A stretch of DNA of 46,144 bases from an uncultured Clostridia bacterium (GTDB lineage Bacteria; Bacillota; Clostridia; TANB77; CAG-508): contig CATGLK010000002.1 in assembly GCA_949538735.1 (NCBI GenBank), forward strand, positions 1-46,144, written 5' to 3'. Numbering within the stretch: the stretch's first letter is position 1; every line of letters begins with the position of its first letter. The position numbers and the translations under genes are program-made. Below the pieces are notes generated by a model that searched no databases, had not been told where the DNA came from, and worked only from the letters and a program-made list of their open reading frames with translations. Of the stretch, positions 43,003 through 46,144 are shown in pieces.

Positions 43003-43362
43003 TTAGCGAGCAAAATAGCTATCAACTACTTCATTGCCCATAAATTTGCATTTCTTGGCAATGTGATGTGCATTTCTAACTTTGAATCTATCATCCTTGT
43101 AGCAGTGTCTGTATACGTTATCCCAACGTTTCGGGAAGTTCGTCACAGCGTCTTCTGCACGACTTTCCAGCCGTTTATTATATGCTACAGTTTTTTTGAT
43201 TCGATTCCGACGGCGTGTTTTGATAACCTGACTTTCAAAATCAGCAGATGTTACCTCAACATCATCGAAAGCATCGTCATTGAAATCAACGATAGCTACA
43301 TCGACATCAAAATCGTCCAGAAATGCTTCACAACCTTTGTTGCAGATAGAAGTTTTTTTCAT
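43003..43362 (-). CDS. 119-residue protein, unknown function
   Basis: I do not recognise the family. The start is acidic (CEAFLDDFDVDVAIVDFNDD), the middle basic (KTRRRNRIKKTVAYNKRLES), and the end rich in Cys, His and Trp (FPKRWDNVYRHCYKDDRFKV, RNAHHIAKKCKFMG). The frame is open upstream, but GGAGG lies 5 nt before the ATG at 43362. Base composition and codons (CGT, CGC, CGG, GAC) differ sharply from neighbours, suggesting transfer or unusual selection. It reads CGG in frame twice. It has a good promoter, so it is probably real. Confidence 0.7.
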   Translation of the reverse strand: MKKTSICNKGCEAFLDDFDVDVAIVDFNDDAFDDVEVTSADFESQVIKTRRRNRIKKTVAYNKRLESRAEDAVTNFPKRWDNVYRHCYKDDRFKVRNAHHIAKKCKFMGNEVVDSYFAR

Positions 43363-43381
43363 AATGTCCTCCGCTTTTAAA

Positions 43382-43433
43382 GTCCAATGATTGGACATAT
43401 TTATATTATACACTGTTTTACATAAAAAGTCAA
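43382..43433 (-). promoter_or_regulatory. promoter of the 119-residue protein with downstream palindrome
   Basis: On the minus strand, TTGACT (43433-43428) and TATAAT (43410-43405) are 17 nt apart. A perfect palindrome, GTCCAAT-G-ATTGGAC (43382-43396), lies just after the predicted start, suited to a repressor or a leader hairpin. Confidence 0.8.
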
Positions 43434-43448
43434 CCAATTTTGAAAAAT

Positions 43449-43477
43449 TTGACTTTTTTTTCAATTTATAGTATAAT
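43449..43477 (+). promoter_or_regulatory. SigA promoter of the RNase J gene
   Basis: TTGACT (43449-43454) and TATAAT (43472-43477) are 17 nt apart. The -35 boxes of this promoter and the divergent minus-strand promoter are only 15 bp apart. Confidence 0.85.
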
Positions 43478-43710
43478 AGAAAACAGTCGTTAGCAAAAAT
43501 TGCTAAAAATGAGAGTTTTTTATAAATTTATAATTATATGTATTAAAAAGAGAAGAGATAGAAATAATATTAGGAACGGAACAAAACTAAATATTAGAAA
43601 GTTTATAAAAATATGGGAAAATGAGAGAGAACCATATAAAATATAAACTTTATTAATGCGTATAAAAAACAAATAATAGTAAAATAAATTAAAAAATGGA
43701 AGGAGAATTT
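43478..43710 (+). other. long 5' leader of the RNase J gene
   Basis: About 225 nt of A-rich, apparently non-coding sequence separates the promoter from the start codon. A hairpin TTAGCA-AAAAT-TGCTAA (43490-43506) lies near the predicted 5' end. No riboswitch is recognised. Long leaders can support autoregulation of RNases; that is inference here. Confidence 0.5.
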
Positions 43711-45624
43711 ATGACAGAAGAAAATAACACACAAAAAACAAACAAAACTCAAAAAACAAGCACAAGAAGAAGTGCAGAGAAAAGAAATACAGCAGGGAAG
43801 GAGAGAAAGACAGGATATAATAAAAAGAGAGAAAACAAAAACATAGAAGAACCAGCAAAAAGAGAAAGAAGAAACGCAGAAACAACAAAACAAAAAGAAA
43901 TATCAAATACAAAAACAAGAACAAGAAGAAATAACAGAAAAGTAACAGAAAACAACATATTCAAAAAATCAAAATTAAAAATAATCCCATTAGGTGGACT
44001 ACACGAAATAGGAAAAAACATAACAGTTTTTGAATATGAAAACGAAATGATAGTTGTAGACTGTGGGTTATCATTCCCAGAAGATGATATGCTTGGAATT
44101 GACTTAGTTATACCAGACATAACATATTTAGAGAAAAATGTAGAAAAAATAAAAGGACTAATAATAACACACGGACATGAAGACCATATTGGTTCAGTAC
44201 CATATTTATTAAAGAAAATAAATATACCAATTTATGCGCCAAGACTAGCAGCAGGACTAATTAGAAATAAACTAGAAGAGCATAAATTATTAAGAAGTAC
44301 AAAATTAACAGAAGTTATGCAAGGGGAGACATTAACTCTTGGAAAAAACTTTAAAGTAGAATTTATAAGAAGCTCACACAGTATACCAGACTCAGTAATG
44401 TTAGCAATAACGACACCAGCAGGAACTGTATTACACACAGGTGATTTTAAAATAGACTATACACCAATTGACGGAAAATTAATGGACTTTGGAAGAATAG
44501 CAGAACTAGGAAATCAAGGAATATTAGCATTAATGTCAGACAGTACAAATGCTGAAAGAAAAGGATTTACAATGTCTGAAAGTTCAGTAGGAGAAGTTTT
44601 TGATAAACTATTCTTACACTGTACAAAAAGAATTGTAGTAGCAACATTTGCATCAAACGTACACAGAGTTCAACAAATAGTAAATTCAGCAGTGAAATAT
44701 AATAGAAAAATTGCTGTATGTGGTAGAAGTATGATAAATATGATAACAACAGCAAGAGAGTTAGGATATATTGAATGTCCAGAAAACATATTTATAGATA
44801 TAGATATGATTAAAAATTACACAGATGACCAATTAGTAATTATAACAACAGGAAGTCAAGGAGAACCTATGTCAGCATTAACAAGAATGGCAGCAGGTGA
44901 CCACAGAAAAATAAAAATAACACCAAATGACTTAGTTATAATATCAGCAACACCAATACCAGGAAATGAAAAATTCGTATCAAAAGTAATTGATGATTTA
45001 ATGCAAATTGGTGCAGAAGTTGTATATAGCTCACTAGAAAATATACACGTATCAGGACATGCTTGCCAAGAAGAACAAAAATTAATTCTTGCGCTTACAA
45101 AACCAAAATATTTTATACCAGTTCATGGTGAATATAGACAACTTATAGCACATAGCGAAACAGCTCAAAGTATGGGAATTGACAAAGATAATATAATAAT
45201 GCTATCAAATGGTAGAGTTTTAGAAATTGACGAAAATGGAGCAGAGTTTACAACTACAGTTCCAAGTGGTAGAATTCTAGTTGATGGTCTTGGAGTTGGA
45301 GATGTTGGAAATATTGTTTTAAGAGATAGACAACATTTGTCTCAAGATGGTTTGATTGTTATTGTTTTAACAATGGATTCTCAAACAGGCGAAGTTGTTG
45401 CAGGTCCTGATGTTATATCAAGAGGATTTGTGTATGTTAGAGAGTCAGAAAATCTAATGGATGACGTGAAGTCTGTTGTTAGAAATGAAATCAGAAAGTG
45501 CGAAGAACGCGGTGTTCGCGATTGGGCTACTATTAAGTCAACTACTAGAGAGACTTTAAGAGATTATATTTTTATGAAGACTAAACGTAATCCGATGATT
45601 ATACCAATTATTATGGAAGTTTAA
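43711..45624 (+). CDS. rnj: ribonuclease J
   Basis: RNase J is a metallo-beta-lactamase nuclease with endo- and 5'-3' exonuclease activity on mRNA and rRNA. The zinc motif ITHGHEDHIGSVPYLL, HTGDFKID, beta-CASP motifs (LMSDSTNAERKGFT, VATFASNVHRVQQI, GSQGEPMSAL) and the C-terminal HVSGHACQEEQK, FIPVHGEYRQL are present. The first 85 residues are an extra K/R/T/N-rich, probably disordered tail. The start at 43711 follows AAGGAGA at 43700-43706; an ATG 15 nt upstream overlaps that site. 637 residues. Ile codons switch from ATA to ATT along the gene. Confidence 0.95.
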   Translation: MTEENNTQKTNKTQKTSTRRSAEKRNTAGKERKTGYNKKRENKNIEEPAKRERRNAETTKQKEISNTKTRTRRNNRKVTENNIFKKSKLKIIPLGGLHEIGKNITVFEYENEMIVVDCGLSFPEDDMLGIDLVIPDITYLEKNVEKIKGLIITHGHEDHIGSVPYLLKKINIPIYAPRLAAGLIRNKLEEHKLLRSTKLTEVMQGETLTLGKNFKVEFIRSSHSIPDSVMLAITTPAGTVLHTGDFKIDYTPIDGKLMDFGRIAELGNQGILALMSDSTNAERKGFTMSESSVGEVFDKLFLHCTKRIVVATFASNVHRVQQIVNSAVKYNRKIAVCGRSMINMITTARELGYIECPENIFIDIDMIKNYTDDQLVIITTGSQGEPMSALTRMAAGDHRKIKITPNDLVIISATPIPGNEKFVSKVIDDLMQIGAEVVYSSLENIHVSGHACQEEQKLILALTKPKYFIPVHGEYRQLIAHSETAQSMGIDKDNIIMLSNGRVLEIDENGAEFTTTVPSGRILVDGLGVGDVGNIVLRDRQHLSQDGLIVIVLTMDSQTGEVVAGPDVISRGFVYVRESENLMDDVKSVVRNEIRKCEERGVRDWATIKSTTRETLRDYIFMKTKRNPMIIPIIMEV

Positions 45625-45635
45625 TAAAATACAGT

Positions 45636-45670
45636 AATACCAAGCTTTTGACGGCTTGGTATTATTTGTT
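45636..45670 (+). terminator. terminator after rnj
   Basis: AATACCAAGC (45636-45645) pairs with GCTTGGTATT (45654-45663), followed by a short T-rich run. Confidence 0.8.
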
Positions 45671-45697
45671 TGTTACCCTTTTGTTACCTTTTCACAT

Positions 45698-45727
45698 AAA
45701 AAACCAGTAAGAATTACTTACTGGTTT
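45698..45727 (-). terminator. terminator of the minus-strand FtsH-like gene
   Basis: AAAACCAGTAAG pairs with CTTACTGGTTTT; on the minus strand the stem is followed by a T-run. It lies 26 nt after the minus-strand stop. Confidence 0.82.
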
Positions 45728-45753
45728 TGTTCAAAATATAAAAACTATAAAAT

Positions 45754-46144
45754 TTATGCTAATAGAAGTTCACTTTCTACTACTGCATTCTGCTCTTTTT
45801 GATTATACAAAGATTCCAATTGATTTTTCGTTAATGCACCTTTATCAAAAAGTTCTTTTGCAATAAGCTCTAACTTATCTTTTCTTCTTTTTAACACTTC
45901 TTCTGCAAGCTTTTCTCCTTTATCCATAAGAGTACTTATTTCCTTTGATAAGCACTCTTTTTGGTTATCCGAAAGTTCTTCTAATTTAGAATCGGGTGCA
46001 ATATAGATATACTGACCAAGTGCAGTTTTTTCAGTATTGACTAGTCCTTGGTTCAAGATTGCACTCTTGGCATATTCATATGCAAATTTCAGATCACTAC
46101 ATTTACCGCTATTGTTTGGGTATCCGTAAAGCTCTTCTGCTTTA
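45754..46144 (-). CDS. FtsH-like peptidase M41 C-terminal part (partial, runs off the window)
   Basis: The open frame continues to the last base, so the gene begins outside. The visible 129 residues (KAEELYGYPNNSGKCSDLKF at the visible N-end) resemble the C-terminal M41 peptidase domain of FtsH: A-E-E near the start, CSDLKFAYEYAKSAI matching the family's S-x-D-L-x-x-A-T pattern, and a helical end with KRRKDKLELIAKELFDKGAL. The zinc-binding HEXXH would lie upstream and is not visible. Family enzymes degrade membrane and cytosolic proteins. Codon use is mixed. Confidence 0.7.
   Translation of the reverse strand, partial: KAEELYGYPNNSGKCSDLKFAYEYAKSAILNQGLVNTEKTALGQYIYIAPDSKLEELSDNQKECLSKEISTLMDKGEKLAEEVLKRRKDKLELIAKELFDKGALTKNQLESLYNQKEQNAVVESELLLA

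Overview
This 46 kb window is chromosomal DNA of a low-GC, spore-forming Clostridia-type Firmicute, probably an uncultured gut lineage. The basis is A/T-rich codon use, strong AGGAGG-type ribosome binding sites, SigA-like promoters with 17-nt spacers, the classical rpmG-secE-nusG-rplK-rplA-L10 leader-rplJ-rplL block, a GatCAB operon, spoIVA, a gerA-gerB-gerC germination operon and a YetF/DUF4363 pair. I cannot name a species.

Layout: 1-1800 holds a 5S rRNA, a flavin reductase and a C39-like peptidase on the opposite strand. 1888-5740 is the translation/secretion/ribosomal-protein block. 5838-9165 is gatCAB. 9170-17770 holds rpsT, rpiB, a TagO-like transferase fused to a rubredoxin, an ORF6N regulator with its own palindromic operator, hslO, ppaC (needs a +1 frameshift), a MurJ/SpoVB-type flippase and HU. 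17797-25033 holds uvrC, several very small membrane proteins, an RNA methyltransferase-pseudouridine synthase pair, secG and rnr. 25093-29236 is the ger operon on the minus strand, whose gerA needs two +1 frameshifts. 29456-38786 holds a transglutaminase-like protein, spoIVA, a UDP-sugar pyrophosphorylase with a left-handed beta-helix partner, a holin-like protein, YetF/DUF4363 and a Lon-family protease. 38794-39400 is a roughly 590-bp imperfect palindrome. 39497-46144 holds a TetR regulator with an acyl-CoA synthetase, two unrecognised proteins, RNase J and the 3' end of an FtsH-like peptidase.

Three signals stand out. (1) Two otherwise intact conserved genes are interrupted at three sites in exactly the same way: an in-frame CGG codon followed by A or G, where skipping the C gives a GGR glycine codon and restores the family sequence. 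By eye, CGG is absent in frame from the other native-looking genes, which suggests CGG is a hungry or unassigned codon decoded by +1 frameshifting at CGG-R. (2) A modular family of small hairpin repeats fills intergenic spaces. The core (GGGAC[G/A]...) is constant and the flanking palindromic arms come in at least four interchangeable versions. One locus has grown into the giant palindrome at 38794-39400. (3) A complete rubredoxin is fused in frame to the C-terminus of a polyprenyl-phosphate glycosyl-1-phosphate transferase, and an internal ribosome binding site and ATG sit exactly at the rubredoxin start.

All calls come from reading the sequence and family knowledge. No database search was run.
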